Shown one piece after another: positions 34,406 to 44,007 of a stretch of 63,316 nucleotides of DNA (position 1 is its first letter; the number at the start of each line of letters is the position of its first letter). Source of the DNA: Deltaproteobacteria bacterium (GTDB lineage Bacteria > Desulfobacterota > Desulfobulbia > Desulfobulbales > Desulfurivibrionaceae); assembly GCA_013349285.1 (NCBI GenBank), contig DUZU01000013.1, positions 1 through 63,316 on the forward strand. Direction: 5' to 3'. Below the pieces are notes generated by a model. That model had not been told where the DNA came from, searched no databases, and saw nothing but the letters and a program-made list of their open reading frames with translations. Position numbers and translations under genes: made by a program.

Positions 34406-36893
34406 TAAAATTTTGCTGGTTGACGATCACCCGGAAAATTTGGTGAGTCTGGAGGCGGTGCTGGAAAGTCTGGATGTGGAGATGGTGAAGGCCCTTTCCG
34501 GCAAGGATGCGCTTACCCTTGCCTTTAAAGAGGACTTTTGTCTTGTTTTGCTCGATGTGCAGATGCCGGAGATGGACGGTTTTGAGGTTGCGCATTTTCT
34601 TAAACAAGCCAAGCGCACCCGGGAAATTCCGATAATTTTCATCACCGCCATTTCCAAGGAAGATAAGCATGTTTTTAAAGGCTATTCCACCGGGGCCGTT
34701 GATTATGTTTTTAAGCCCTTTAATCCGAAAACCTTGCTTGCCAAGGTAAATGTTTTTTTGCAGTTACAGCGTCAGAAGAAAGAGTTGGCCGGCAAAACGG
34801 TTGAGCTTCAAGGTATGGTTGCCGATCTTGAGCAGACCCGTCGGGAGCTGGAAAAGAGTAAGTTGTATCTCCTCAATGCCCAAAAAATTGCCAAGCTCGG
34901 TATCTGGTCTTGGGGTTTGCATTCGGAAATTTTTTCATGCTCCACAGAGCTTTGCAATATTGTCCAGCTGGAAAAAGGTAAACGGCTGCAGGGGATGGAT
35001 GACTTTATCGGGATGGTTGCTGTTGCCGACCGGCAGACGGTGAAAGAGAAAATAGATCAAGCTATTTATGCAAACAAATCCTACAGCATTGAACACCGGA
35101 TTGATTTGCCGGGTAGTGCTCAGCGAGTGGTCTTTCATTCCGGTGAAATTTTTTATGACGAAAAAAATGAGCCTGAAGTTCTGATCGGCACGGTTCATGA
35201 TATTACCGATTTGCGGATGGTCGAAGGTCAGCTGAAACTGACCGAGGAGGTGCTCAACAGCGCAGGTGAAGGGGTTTTGATAACCGACAGCGATTCGGTA
35301 ATTATAACCGTTAACCCGGCATTTACCTTGATTACCGGCTATACGGCGGAAGAGGTGGTCGGCAAAAAGCCCAATGTCCTAAAATCAAAGCACCATGATG
35401 AGGTGTTTTACAAGGCGTTGTGGGGCGCACTTTTAAGCGAGGGCAAGTGGCACGGTGAAATATGGAACCGGCGGAAAAGCGGTGAAGCGTATCCGCAGTT
35501 AACCTCTATTACCGCGGTCAAAAAGTTTGACGGGACAGTCAGCAATTATATTGGTGTTCTGATGGATATCTCCGCAGAAAAGAACACCGAGGAGGAATTG
35601 CGTTACCAGGCCGATCATGACGCTTTGACCAGCCTGCCCAATCGCGCTCTTTTTGTCGACAGGCTGGGGCAGGCTATTCCTGGAAAGGGCAGTGGGCGCA
35701 AGGTGGCGGTTTACACCTTGGGCTTGGATCATTTTAAAAAGATCAATGACAGTCTGGGGCCTAATGTGGGTGATGCTCTTTTGCTGGAGGTGGCGCAGCG
35801 TTCTGCTGATTATTTGGCCGAAGCAAACAGCTTCAGCCGGCTGGGGGGCGATGAGTTTGCTTTTTTTGTAAAAGATGTTGGTACTGTTCAGCAGGTTGCC
35901 CAACTGGCTGATCATTTTTTCGAGATTTTTGACCTGCCATTTTCCTTTGGTGACCATGTTCTTTATGTGACGGCCAGTATGGGGATATCTTTGGCCCCTG
36001 ATGATGCAATGGATTCGGCGACACTGTTTAAAAACGCGGGGCTAGCCATGCACCGGGCTAAGGAAAGAGGGCGGAATCAATACCAGTTTTTTACTCAGGC
36101 CATGGATGAGGAAGCTGCCAAACGGCTTCAGCTTGAAGGTGAGATGAGAAAGGGGATTGCGGAGGATGAGTTTTTTCTGGTCTATCAGCCCAAGGTTGAC
36201 CTCTCCACCGGCAGGGTGGTGGGAATGGAGGCCCTGGTCCGTTGGCGGCATAAGGAGTCCGGTATTGTCAGCCCGGCGGATTTTATTCCGGTTGCCGAGG
36301 ACACCGGGCTGGTTATTCCCCTGGGTAAATGGATTCTTGAGGAGGCCTGTCGCGCCACCCGCAACTGGCTGGAATCGGGTTATGATTTAAAGGTTTCGGT
36401 CAATCTTTCGGTCAAGCAGTTTCAGAGTCCGGAGCTGGTCGAAATGATTGAGAAAGCCTTGCTTGACAACGATTTTCCGGCGGCAAGGCTTGAGTTGGAA
36501 ATTACCGAAAGCATGGTCATGGGCGACATGGTTCTGGTCATTGAAAAGCTTAGGAGGCTGAAGGCGCTTGGGTTGGAGGTTTCGATGGACGATTTCGGCA
36601 CCGGTTATTCTTCGCTGAGTTATTTGAAAAAATTACCCATTGATACCCTGAAGATCGATCAGTCCTTTATCCGTGACCTGGAGTCTGATTCGGAAGACGC
36701 CCATATCGTCAGCGCCATAATCGCCATGGCCAAAAGCCTCAACCTGAAGGTAATCGCCGAAGGCGTTGAGCAACAGGAGCATGTCGAATTTTTACGGGGG
36801 CAGAACTGCGATATGATCCAGGGCTATTTCTTCAGCAAGCCGTTGCCGGCCGATGAGTTTAGCGCCCTGCTCAAAGATGGGCGCGGCTTATGA
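34398..36893 (+). CDS. REC-PAS-GGDEF-EAL cyclic-di-GMP signalling protein
   Basis: An 831-aa protein: a receiver (1-125, Asp53 in LLDVQMP), a coil, two PAS-like domains (about 160-275 and 285-400), a GGDEF domain (about 405-560) and an EAL domain (about 575-830). The signature GGDEF is intact at 483-487, but the metal-binding Asp of the usual DLDHFK motif is Gly442 (LGLDHFK). The EAL domain keeps EAL (611-613), ITESMVM, MDDFGTGYSSL and AEGVEQ, so phosphodiesterase activity is expected. It is the last gene of the kinase-cheR-cheB operon and is probably phosphorylated by that kinase. Confidence 0.95.
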   Translation: MRDKILLVDDHPENLVSLEAVLESLDVEMVKALSGKDALTLAFKEDFCLVLLDVQMPEMDGFEVAHFLKQAKRTREIPIIFITAISKEDKHVFKGYSTGAVDYVFKPFNPKTLLAKVNVFLQLQRQKKELAGKTVELQGMVADLEQTRRELEKSKLYLLNAQKIAKLGIWSWGLHSEIFSCSTELCNIVQLEKGKRLQGMDDFIGMVAVADRQTVKEKIDQAIYANKSYSIEHRIDLPGSAQRVVFHSGEIFYDEKNEPEVLIGTVHDITDLRMVEGQLKLTEEVLNSAGEGVLITDSDSVIITVNPAFTLITGYTAEEVVGKKPNVLKSKHHDEVFYKALWGALLSEGKWHGEIWNRRKSGEAYPQLTSITAVKKFDGTVSNYIGVLMDISAEKNTEEELRYQADHDALTSLPNRALFVDRLGQAIPGKGSGRKVAVYTLGLDHFKKINDSLGPNVGDALLLEVAQRSADYLAEANSFSRLGGDEFAFFVKDVGTVQQVAQLADHFFEIFDLPFSFGDHVLYVTASMGISLAPDDAMDSATLFKNAGLAMHRAKERGRNQYQFFTQAMDEEAAKRLQLEGEMRKGIAEDEFFLVYQPKVDLSTGRVVGMEALVRWRHKESGIVSPADFIPVAEDTGLVIPLGKWILEEACRATRNWLESGYDLKVSVNLSVKQFQSPELVEMIEKALLDNDFPAARLELEITESMVMGDMVLVIEKLRRLKALGLEVSMDDFGTGYSSLSYLKKLPIDTLKIDQSFIRDLESDSEDAHIVSAIIAMAKSLNLKVIAEGVEQQEHVEFLRGQNCDMIQGYFFSKPLPADEFSALLKDGRGL

Positions 36894-36912
36894 GCGCAAC
36901 TCTTGTCGTTGT

Positions 36913-38694
36913 CTAGAAGTAATACCAGATGGTTTCATAATCGGAAACGCTTTCGCCGTCCTTGCTCAGCCGTTGCAGGTAGTCGAGGATGGGCACATCG
37001 GTGCTGATGAAGGTTGTTGTTTCCTGGGAAACCTTTTTCTCCCAGGAGTGAAATTCGTACATCCGGGCCCCGTCGGGCAGGATGGACAGCAGGTGCCGGT
37101 ACTCCCGGGAGCGCAGATAACTCTTGCCGTGGCGGGGCACATTGAAGACCGCCTCGTCGGTGCGGGCCAGGCCGGGCAGCATTCGGGCTTCTTCCTGTTG
37201 TTCCTGCAGGATTCTGGCAATGGGCACCCGGTAGGCCAGGGTTTCGTCCTTGCCCTTGGTGTTAAAGGTGTAGTAGGGGTCGATGCCCACCAGGCGCAGG
37301 TATCGGCGCAGGGCAGTGGCTTCGAATCGCCTGGAGGCGTAGTAGGTGTAGACCAGCTGGTTGTAGACCGGGATTCCGCGCAGCCGGAACTTGTCCACCG
37401 CGGCCACCATGTCCGGGGTGATCTCGTAGGGGTGCTGGACATGGGTCATGATGACGATTTCCCGGCGGCCTGGTTTGCGGTGTTGGGCGATCAGCGAGGC
37501 CAGTCCCTCGGTGATCCGCATCGGCATGGTCACCAGGGTGCGGCTCCCGATCCGGATCCTCTCCACCGTAGGGATTGCAGCTATTTTGCTAAGGATTGCC
37601 TCCAGGGTGTCGTTACCCATGGCCAAGGGATCGCCGCCGGTGAGCAATACCTCATGGATGGCCGGATGGTCGGTGATCCATTCGATGGCCGCCTCGACCT
37701 GCTCCATGCCGGCAAAGGCGCCGCTGGCCATGACATCGTCGATTTCCCAGTTGCGCTGGCAGTAAACGCAGATCTGGGGGCAGGTGTTATAGGGCTTTAG
37801 GATGCAGATCGCCGGATAGCGTCTGGTGATCAGATCCTGGGGTGAGGTATCTTCCTCCCCCATAAAATCGAGGCAGGAATTATCCTCAATGGTCGCCACC
37901 TCTTTTACGTAACTCATCGGGGGCAGCACCTGGGCGCGGATGGCCGCGTCACGGTTGCTGAGTTCGTCATCCATCAAGGAGAGGTAGTAGGGGGTGATCC
38001 CGAAGGGTAGTTTGTTTTTCTGGGCCAGCTTGAGGGCCTTGCGCTGTTGTCCCGAAAGTTTGACCAGTTGTTCAAGGGCTTCCGGCGTACGGATAATATT
38101 TTTTATCTGCCAGCGCCAGTTCTGCCAATCCTCAAGCGTCCCCCCTAAACTTGCCAGTATTTTCGTCCGGCGCCTGTCCCGGCGGACAACCGCTTCTTCA
38201 TCCAGGCCATAGGGATAGGCCGCCATTCGGCGGTCTACTTCGTACCAGAGGTTGTCAAGCTGGTGGGAGCGTTCCCTGGCCGCTTTTCTGCCATTGGATT
38301 TGATGGCGGTCAGATGAATGGAATCCAGGGCTTTGCGCGGCGCCTGGCCCTGGAGGCCCAATAGCAGATAGAGCAGGTCGGCATAAAAGGCCGGCTTGAG
38401 GTCGGGCCGGTCCTGATTACGGCCGATATCCCACAAGGCCTGGAGCATGCTGAAGCCTGCGGCATCCTCGGAACTTTTTTTGATGATATTGCGCAGGGCG
38501 GTGCCGCAGTCACGGATGCGGGCGATATGACTGGCGTCGTCACTCGCATCTTCATTGGCATTCTGTTCGGCTTTAAAGGTGTAATCAAAAAGCAGCTTGC
38601 GTAACTCCTCAATGTTATTCGCTTTATTTACAAAGGAGAAAACGCGGGGGCTGATTTTTTTTAGATATTTGGCGTTGAAGATTGAGATATCCAT
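36913..38694 (-). CDS. KamA-family radical SAM aminomutase with long N-terminal extension
   Basis: A 593-aa radical SAM/PLP protein related to lysine 2,3-aminomutase. The cluster motif CPQICVYC gives Cys305, Cys309 and Cys312. LLTGGDPLAMG, IRIGSRTLVTMPMRI and the C-terminal NTKGKDETLAYRVP (candidate PLP lysine region) are family features. Lysine 2,3-aminomutase is about 415 aa; here about 200 extra, largely helical residues precede the core. The beta-lysine acetyltransferase gene ablB, usually next to kamA in osmolyte-making species, is absent, so the substrate is open. The gene converges with the GGDEF-EAL gene, leaving only 19 nt. Confidence 0.88.
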   Translation of the reverse strand: MDISIFNAKYLKKISPRVFSFVNKANNIEELRKLLFDYTFKAEQNANEDASDDASHIARIRDCGTALRNIIKKSSEDAAGFSMLQALWDIGRNQDRPDLKPAFYADLLYLLLGLQGQAPRKALDSIHLTAIKSNGRKAARERSHQLDNLWYEVDRRMAAYPYGLDEEAVVRRDRRRTKILASLGGTLEDWQNWRWQIKNIIRTPEALEQLVKLSGQQRKALKLAQKNKLPFGITPYYLSLMDDELSNRDAAIRAQVLPPMSYVKEVATIEDNSCLDFMGEEDTSPQDLITRRYPAICILKPYNTCPQICVYCQRNWEIDDVMASGAFAGMEQVEAAIEWITDHPAIHEVLLTGGDPLAMGNDTLEAILSKIAAIPTVERIRIGSRTLVTMPMRITEGLASLIAQHRKPGRREIVIMTHVQHPYEITPDMVAAVDKFRLRGIPVYNQLVYTYYASRRFEATALRRYLRLVGIDPYYTFNTKGKDETLAYRVPIARILQEQQEEARMLPGLARTDEAVFNVPRHGKSYLRSREYRHLLSILPDGARMYEFHSWEKKVSQETTTFISTDVPILDYLQRLSKDGESVSDYETIWYYF

Positions 38695-38829
38695 AACAAA
38701 CAGCTACCGGGGTGGTTTTTATCTGGCGAGGATTGCCCGGCAAAAAAAGCTCTTTTGGGGCGCGCGAGTTATTTCAATGGAGGCGTAAGCCCTTATCCTA
38801 ATGATAAAGTCGCTACAGGTCAAGGGGGC

Positions 38830-38870
38830 AAAAAAAAGAAGCAGGCTCCCGTGGGGTGAGCCTGCTTCTT
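38830..38870 (-). terminator. Intrinsic terminator of the arsR-RND-DUF2892 operon
   Basis: A perfect 13-bp stem (38836-38848 with 38858-38870), a 9-nt loop and, on the minus strand, a run of T residues (38837 to 38830). It lies 48 nt past the DUF2892 stop. The rest of the 223-nt gap between kamA and this gene shows nothing else. Confidence 0.92.
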
Positions 38871-38917
38871 TGGCCGGGTGCGAATTGGCAAGAATTAGAT
38901 GAGGGTAACCCTTCTTC

Positions 38918-39133
38918 TTATTTGCCGCAGCAGGAGCCGCTGCGGTTTTCCGGCACCCCGAGTTTCTTGAGGATTAGGGCCAGGGGGCAGAACTTGGTGA
39001 AGCCGTACTGAAAGAGATTGGCCCCGACAAAGGCGGTGGCGAAATACCAGTAGGGATGCACCAAGGTGCCCAGCGCCAGGCTGATAAGAATGAACATGCC
39101 TGCGATTGCATGGATCCAGTCGGTTATGATCAT
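38918..39133 (-). CDS. DUF2892 (YgaP transmembrane domain-like) small membrane protein
   Basis: A 71-aa protein with two hydrophobic helices (about residues 6-24 and 27-45), the motif FTKFCPLALILKKLG and a cysteine-rich tail ending GSCCGK. It matches the membrane part of E. coli YgaP, which there is joined to a rhodanese domain. I start at ATG 39133 because AAGGAG lies about 9 nt upstream; a longer in-frame start is not needed. It ends the arsR-RND operon. Pairing of such a protein with a YgaV-like ArsR regulator recalls the E. coli ygaVP pair. Confidence 0.88.
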   Translation of the reverse strand: MIITDWIHAIAGMFILISLALGTLVHPYWYFATAFVGANLFQYGFTKFCPLALILKKLGVPENRSGSCCGK

Positions 39134-39212
39134 TTTGTTATTCTCCTTAATGCTTGTTTGATGATTAAAAGCTAAAAGACTCGTGGCAAATATTCCGATG
39201 GCCTCGCTGCCA

Positions 39213-40532
39213 TCAAAAGTTGTAACGCGCTCCGGCGTAGATATTGGTGTTACGATCAAACTGGCCGAAAAAGGTGTGGTCGTCCGAGCCGGCGAACAGG
39301 TTGCCGCCCGCCTCGATGGCCCAATGGTCGCTGACCTTGTAATGGGCTTTGGGCCTGAGGTAGGTATCCTTGTCCGACGGCGAGTAGTAGGCGAAAAGCG
39401 ACAGCCTGAGGTTCTGGTTGAGCATGAGCTTGGTCAGCCGCATGGTCAGCAGGTGCCGGTATTCATCCGCCTGGGGCGTGCCGGGGGTAAGGGCGGCCCG
39501 GTACTCGTCATAATTGGTGATTACCTCCAGATAATACTGGAAGCCGCCGGTGAGGTTGTCGGCCAGTTCCCGTTCGTAGCCGGCGAGAAAGCGGAACTCG
39601 CTGTTGCGAATGAGGGCGTTGTCGCCGCCCTGGTCGTCCAATGAGTCGTAGTAACCAGCCTCCAGGTTGCCGATCCCCCCCAGCAGCGTGCCGCGGAGAC
39701 TGGCGCCGTACGCGGCCAGCCGGGGATAGATCAGGCGCATCGAGCCAGGGTCCAGTCCTTCCGGGGTTTTCCAGAAGCCGTAATAGCCGTAGAGCGCCGC
39801 CTCCATCCCGTCGATGTTTTTGTAAAGCCGGGCGGCCAGTTCGCAGTCGCTGAAGACCCGGTTGCGTTCTTCATCGGCAAAGACATAGTCGCGGCCGGCG
39901 GTGCGGCCCAGCACGTTGTTCCAGTAGGAAATCCTAGAGCCGTCTATGTAGTTGGAGTTGTTGAACTCGGGGACATAGACCAGATCCAGGTTGGCGGCCT
40001 CAAAGAAAAAGCTGGTTTTTACCGCGTCGGAAGGCGCTTTCAGATACTCGTCATCCCGGCCGCTGAAGAAGGACTCCCAATCCTTGGGAAAGAGGTCGTT
40101 GATAAAGAGCAAATCGCCGGTGCCCCAGGTCAGCACCTGGCGGCCGACCTTGACGTCGGCGTTGTCCAGAGGCGAGAAAGAGAGGTTCATCTCCCGCAGC
40201 TCGGCGATCATCTCGTCGGTGACCAGATCATGGCCGAGATCCGCCTTAACCTTGGCCAGCCCCCAGCCCAGATCCCGGGCCAGGTCGAGCTGCAGCCTGG
40301 CCTCGGCCAGGGAAGCGTCTTTTTCATAGGGGTCGTTCTGCAGGCGGAAGCCGGTGCGGGCCTCTATAAAGCCGGCCAGTTCGAGGTTATAGTGGTCGAG
40401 CAGGGAGTTCTGCAGCTTGGCAATGGTAAAATCAGGCTCACCGTTTTCTGCCGCGGTTATGGTTTGCGGCAGAACGCAACAAAGCAGAACAAGGAGCAGG
40501 CCGATTGATTGATTAGGGGAATAACTGGACAT
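39213..40532 (-). CDS. Outer-membrane beta-barrel protein linked to the RND exporter
   Basis: A 439-aa protein with a signal peptide (cleavage near ITAA-EN), alternating amphipathic strands throughout and a terminal aromatic residue (ARYNF), the signature of an outer-membrane barrel. Segments such as LELAGFIEARTGFRLQND and DVKVGRQVLTWGTGD recall DUF1302/alginate-export-like porins that accompany MMPL-type exporters. It follows the LolA-like gene by 8 nt. A channel or acceptor for material delivered by the exporter is an inference; the cargo is unknown. Confidence 0.78.
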   Translation of the reverse strand: MSSYSPNQSIGLLLVLLCCVLPQTITAAENGEPDFTIAKLQNSLLDHYNLELAGFIEARTGFRLQNDPYEKDASLAEARLQLDLARDLGWGLAKVKADLGHDLVTDEMIAELREMNLSFSPLDNADVKVGRQVLTWGTGDLLFINDLFPKDWESFFSGRDDEYLKAPSDAVKTSFFFEAANLDLVYVPEFNNSNYIDGSRISYWNNVLGRTAGRDYVFADEERNRVFSDCELAARLYKNIDGMEAALYGYYGFWKTPEGLDPGSMRLIYPRLAAYGASLRGTLLGGIGNLEAGYYDSLDDQGGDNALIRNSEFRFLAGYERELADNLTGGFQYYLEVITNYDEYRAALTPGTPQADEYRHLLTMRLTKLMLNQNLRLSLFAYYSPSDKDTYLRPKAHYKVSDHWAIEAGGNLFAGSDDHTFFGQFDRNTNIYAGARYNF

Positions 40533-40540
40533 GGTCGGTA

Positions 40541-41338
40541 CTATTTTCGCACTTCACTGGGGGCTCGCCGCAGGTAGCGTTCGGTAAAGATCTCTTCCTT
40601 GAGGCCGAGATCATAGCTGACATCTTCAAAAACGCTCACGGTCTCGCTGCCGGCGGCAAGATCCTGGACCCGGGATTTGACCACGGTGGGGTGACCCTGG
40701 ATTTCCTTGATCTCAAGGGCCTCGACCACCCGATATTTCCGGCCTTCCTTGTCGAGGTACTCGGCCTTGGTCGGCATGAACGTGGCCTGGTCGATCCAGG
40801 TGGAGTAGGAGGAAAACTCGACACTGGCCGGATCCTTGGGGGTATGTTTGAGCACATAATCCTTGGCCGTGGTTTCAAGCAGTTCGTGACTGTCGTCGTC
40901 AGGGGAGCGGCCGGAAACATCCTCATAGAAAAAATTGGAGCCGACAAAGCTGGTGCGCTTGTCCGAGGCGGCAATCCGTTTGACCAGGTCAAGGGCCGGC
41001 AGATAGAGCCAGCGGTCGTCATCCTTATCAATATGTTTGTGGACCAAAAAAACCATCTTGCGCACATCGCTCGGTTTTTTGAAGTAGACATAGAAGGCCT
41101 GATCGCCGCCATCGCTTTGGTCCCGGCGCAGAATGACAAACTCCCTGCTTCTGCTCCGCCCCTGCTCATCGGTAATGGTCATGGTGACCGAGGCCCGGCC
41201 GTCGTTGCCCGCATAGTACGCGGCCAGATTGGCCTTGGCGACAATCTCATCGGCCGTGGGTTGGGCCGATGCGGAAAAGGGGGCGATAAACAGGCAGGCA
41301 ACAAAAATAAGGGCGGCCGCCCGGAGTTGATCGTGCAT
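40541..41338 (-). CDS. LolA-like outer-membrane lipoprotein-sorting protein
   Basis: A 265-aa periplasmic protein with a signal peptide (cleavage near ASA-QP) and the half-barrel fold of LolA relatives (COG2834). Conserved segments are TMTITDEQGRSRSREFVIL, WLYLPALDLVKRI and SFVGSNFFYEDVSGR. This subfamily is regularly encoded beside MMPL/RND exporters and would ferry a lipid-like cargo from the inner-membrane pump to the outer membrane. Here it lies between the RND gene (12 nt away) and the barrel gene. Confidence 0.88.
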   Translation of the reverse strand: MHDQLRAAALIFVACLFIAPFSASAQPTADEIVAKANLAAYYAGNDGRASVTMTITDEQGRSRSREFVILRRDQSDGGDQAFYVYFKKPSDVRKMVFLVHKHIDKDDDRWLYLPALDLVKRIAASDKRTSFVGSNFFYEDVSGRSPDDDSHELLETTAKDYVLKHTPKDPASVEFSSYSTWIDQATFMPTKAEYLDKEGRKYRVVEALEIKEIQGHPTVVKSRVQDLAAGSETVSVFEDVSYDLGLKEEIFTERYLRRAPSEVRK

Positions 41339-41350
41339 GGTTCTCTCCTT

Positions 41351-43954
41351 TTACTGTTGCTTTGTTTTAAAGAGAATGTTTTCAAACTGGGTGATCAGGG
41401 CCGGGAGAATGAACATGGTCGCAACCCCGGAAACCGCCATGATGCTGGCCAGGAAGATGCCCACCGTCTTATAGGGGACCAGGGGGGCGGCCAGCAGCGG
41501 GGTGAAGCCCACCGCGATCACAACGACGTTGCGGGTAATGGCCTGGGCCGGTTCCGCGAACATTTCATCGAGGGCTTTTCGCCAGGAACCCGCCCGCTGG
41601 TAAGCATTGCGGGAGCGCTCCAGGAAATGGATGGCAAAATCCACGGCCAGCCCCAGGGTGAGGGAGGAGAGGACCGCCACCGGCATGTCGTAGTCCTTGC
41701 CGACCAGGCCGATGATGCCGTAGATCATGGCAATGGTCACCGTCAGCGGCCCCATGGCCAGCAGGCCCCAGAGCGGCGAGCGGAACAGGATCGCCATCAT
41801 GATGTAGACCACGACAAAGCTGCTCAAGAACGATTCGAGCATGCCGGTGACCATCTTGTCCTGCCAGACCACGTTGATGTAGGTCAGGCCGGCCCAGTTA
41901 TGTTTTATGGCAATCGGCGGCGGCTCTTCGCTAAAGAAGCGTTCCACATCCTTGATCACCTCTTCCATGTCCATGTTGTCGCCGCTGCGCAATTGGACCC
42001 AGATATTGGCCTTGGTGTAATCCGGGGTGATCAGATGGAAGAGATCCTCGGGCTTGTGGCTGTTCTGAAACGAGATCAGGCATTGGGCCACCCCGTTGGC
42101 GGTATCCGGAATCCGGTAATGTTGGGGGTCGGCGGCAAACAGCTCCTGGTGGACCTTTTTGACCACATCGCTCACCGAGTTTGACTTGCCGACCACCCCG
42201 GTTTTCTGGATATGGGCCTGGAGGCTGGCGATATAGTTGAGGACCTCCGGCTGCTTGAAGATCTGGCCGCGATTCTTGGCCGCGCTTAAGGTATCGAGCA
42301 ATTGGGCCCAGGTCTCGTAGTCCGCGTCATTGGCCGTATCTTGGCTTGCTTCCCATTGCTGGGCCAATTGGCTGTAAAACTGCTCCGGGCTGGTGGCACT
42401 GTCTTTGACTTCCGCGAGAAGGCCGAGAGCGGCCCGGCTGACCTTTTGCTGATCTTCGGCAAACGCATTGTTATTGATCGAGGTTACAAGTCGATCGGCA
42501 ATGGCGGTGACATCCAGTTCTTGCTCGGCGCTTTCCAGCACCAGATAGGCTTCATAGGTGCCGCCGAAGTGTTTGTTGAGAACCTGGTCCGCCACCCGAA
42601 TCGGGTGATTCTTGGTGAACCAGTTGACCGGGTTGTCGTTGATCCGGATCAGGCTGATGCCGTAACCGGCCACCAGTATCACCAGCACGGTCAGGGTCAG
42701 AACCAGTTTGCAATGGTTAAAGGTGAAATGTTTAAGCCAGTCCAGATGTTTGGCCACAGCCTGGTCGCTGGGGGTTTCCTTGTTTTTGCGAATACCGAAG
42801 TCGGCGAGGCTTTCTTTCTTGAGGAGCATGACATAGGCCGGCACAAAAAGAATGGTGAGCGCCCAGGCCAGCATGATCCCGACGGCCACAAAGAGACCGA
42901 AGGTCTGCACCGGCGGGATCGGGGTAAGGGTCAGGGAGAGAAAGCCGGCCGACGAGGTCAGCGAGGTGTAGAGCATGGGCATGAACAGGTGGTCCATGAC
43001 GTGCTCCAGGGTTTTGCGGCGGTCGCCGATCCGTTGGTAGGCGTCAAAGAATTCCGAAAGGATATGGATGGAGTCCACCACCGCAATGGGCATCAGAAAG
43101 ATGGGGATCATCGAACTCATGATGTGCAGGGTATGGCCGGTGCCGATCAACAGACCCATGGTGCAGATAACCGTGACCATGGCCACGATCATCGGCGAGA
43201 TGATCATCTTCAGTTTTTTAAAGAAGAGGAGCATCAGCAGAAAAATGGCCAGCATGGCCAGCGGGGCGGAGAGGGCCATCTGATAGAACATCTCGACGCC
43301 GAAGGTGTCTTCCGCCACCGGCAGGCCGGTGATGTAAAATTGTTCCTCGCCGTCGAACTCCTTGATTTTTTCAAGCAGCCGCTCCCGAACCTGATAGGCG
43401 AAATCCTTGCTGGTCACCGGCAGGTAGATGCAAAGGGCCATGCCGTCTTCGGAAACCAGGGTGCCTTTGAGCAGGGGGTTGGCCATGGCGTTGTCGCGGA
43501 TTTTGAGGGCGCCTTCCCGGGTGGTGGGCGCCTCCTTCATCAGCCATTCAAAGCGGACCTGGCCCAGGCCGGCCTGTTCGATATTGTCGACGGTGCCCGG
43601 GGCGATGATATTGCGGGATACCACCCGCTTTTCCGGCTGGTTCGGGTCGGCCAGGGTCCGGGAAAATTCAGTGAGTTCCTGCACCCTTTTCAGGGTGGCG
43701 GGGTTGAAAACCCCATCCGGATTTTTTTCGTTGACCACCCCCAGAACGACTACGTCGTAGAGGTTGAAATCTTTTTTGGTGAGATGATGAAATACCCGGA
43801 CGGCTTCGTGTTCGTTCAGCATGTTTTCCGGGTCGGTGTCGACCTGGACCATGCTGATCAGCGCGCCGAGAAGCAGGGTGACAACCACCATGACCGTGGT
43901 TACCAGTTTCGGTTTGTTAATTGAAAATTGTACTAATTTGCCACTGACCTTCAT
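41351..43954 (-). CDS. RND superfamily exporter, MMPL/HAE3-like
   Basis: An 867-aa inner-membrane transporter with two repeats, each a TM helix, a periplasmic loop of about 170-250 residues and a block of five TM helices. Asp residues in the central helices (VVDSIHILSEFF and AVDFAIHFLERS) are the likely proton relay. No membrane-fusion protein or TolC gene accompanies it; instead it comes with LolA-like and barrel genes, as for lipid-type RND exporters such as those for hopanoids. It follows arsR after 53 nt, and expression is probably relieved from ArsR repression. Confidence 0.92.
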   Translation of the reverse strand: MKVSGKLVQFSINKPKLVTTVMVVVTLLLGALISMVQVDTDPENMLNEHEAVRVFHHLTKKDFNLYDVVVLGVVNEKNPDGVFNPATLKRVQELTEFSRTLADPNQPEKRVVSRNIIAPGTVDNIEQAGLGQVRFEWLMKEAPTTREGALKIRDNAMANPLLKGTLVSEDGMALCIYLPVTSKDFAYQVRERLLEKIKEFDGEEQFYITGLPVAEDTFGVEMFYQMALSAPLAMLAIFLLMLLFFKKLKMIISPMIVAMVTVICTMGLLIGTGHTLHIMSSMIPIFLMPIAVVDSIHILSEFFDAYQRIGDRRKTLEHVMDHLFMPMLYTSLTSSAGFLSLTLTPIPPVQTFGLFVAVGIMLAWALTILFVPAYVMLLKKESLADFGIRKNKETPSDQAVAKHLDWLKHFTFNHCKLVLTLTVLVILVAGYGISLIRINDNPVNWFTKNHPIRVADQVLNKHFGGTYEAYLVLESAEQELDVTAIADRLVTSINNNAFAEDQQKVSRAALGLLAEVKDSATSPEQFYSQLAQQWEASQDTANDADYETWAQLLDTLSAAKNRGQIFKQPEVLNYIASLQAHIQKTGVVGKSNSVSDVVKKVHQELFAADPQHYRIPDTANGVAQCLISFQNSHKPEDLFHLITPDYTKANIWVQLRSGDNMDMEEVIKDVERFFSEEPPPIAIKHNWAGLTYINVVWQDKMVTGMLESFLSSFVVVYIMMAILFRSPLWGLLAMGPLTVTIAMIYGIIGLVGKDYDMPVAVLSSLTLGLAVDFAIHFLERSRNAYQRAGSWRKALDEMFAEPAQAITRNVVVIAVGFTPLLAAPLVPYKTVGIFLASIMAVSGVATMFILPALITQFENILFKTKQQ

Positions 43955-44007
43955 CGGTTACTCCAAAAGAAAAAAGCCAACAGCAAAACTCACTAATCGT
44001 GAATTGA

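Noticed and set aside
42302..43924. 540-aa open frame antisense to the RND exporter
   Set aside because: Shadow of the RND gene; His/Gly/Asp-rich repetitive composition and no domain.
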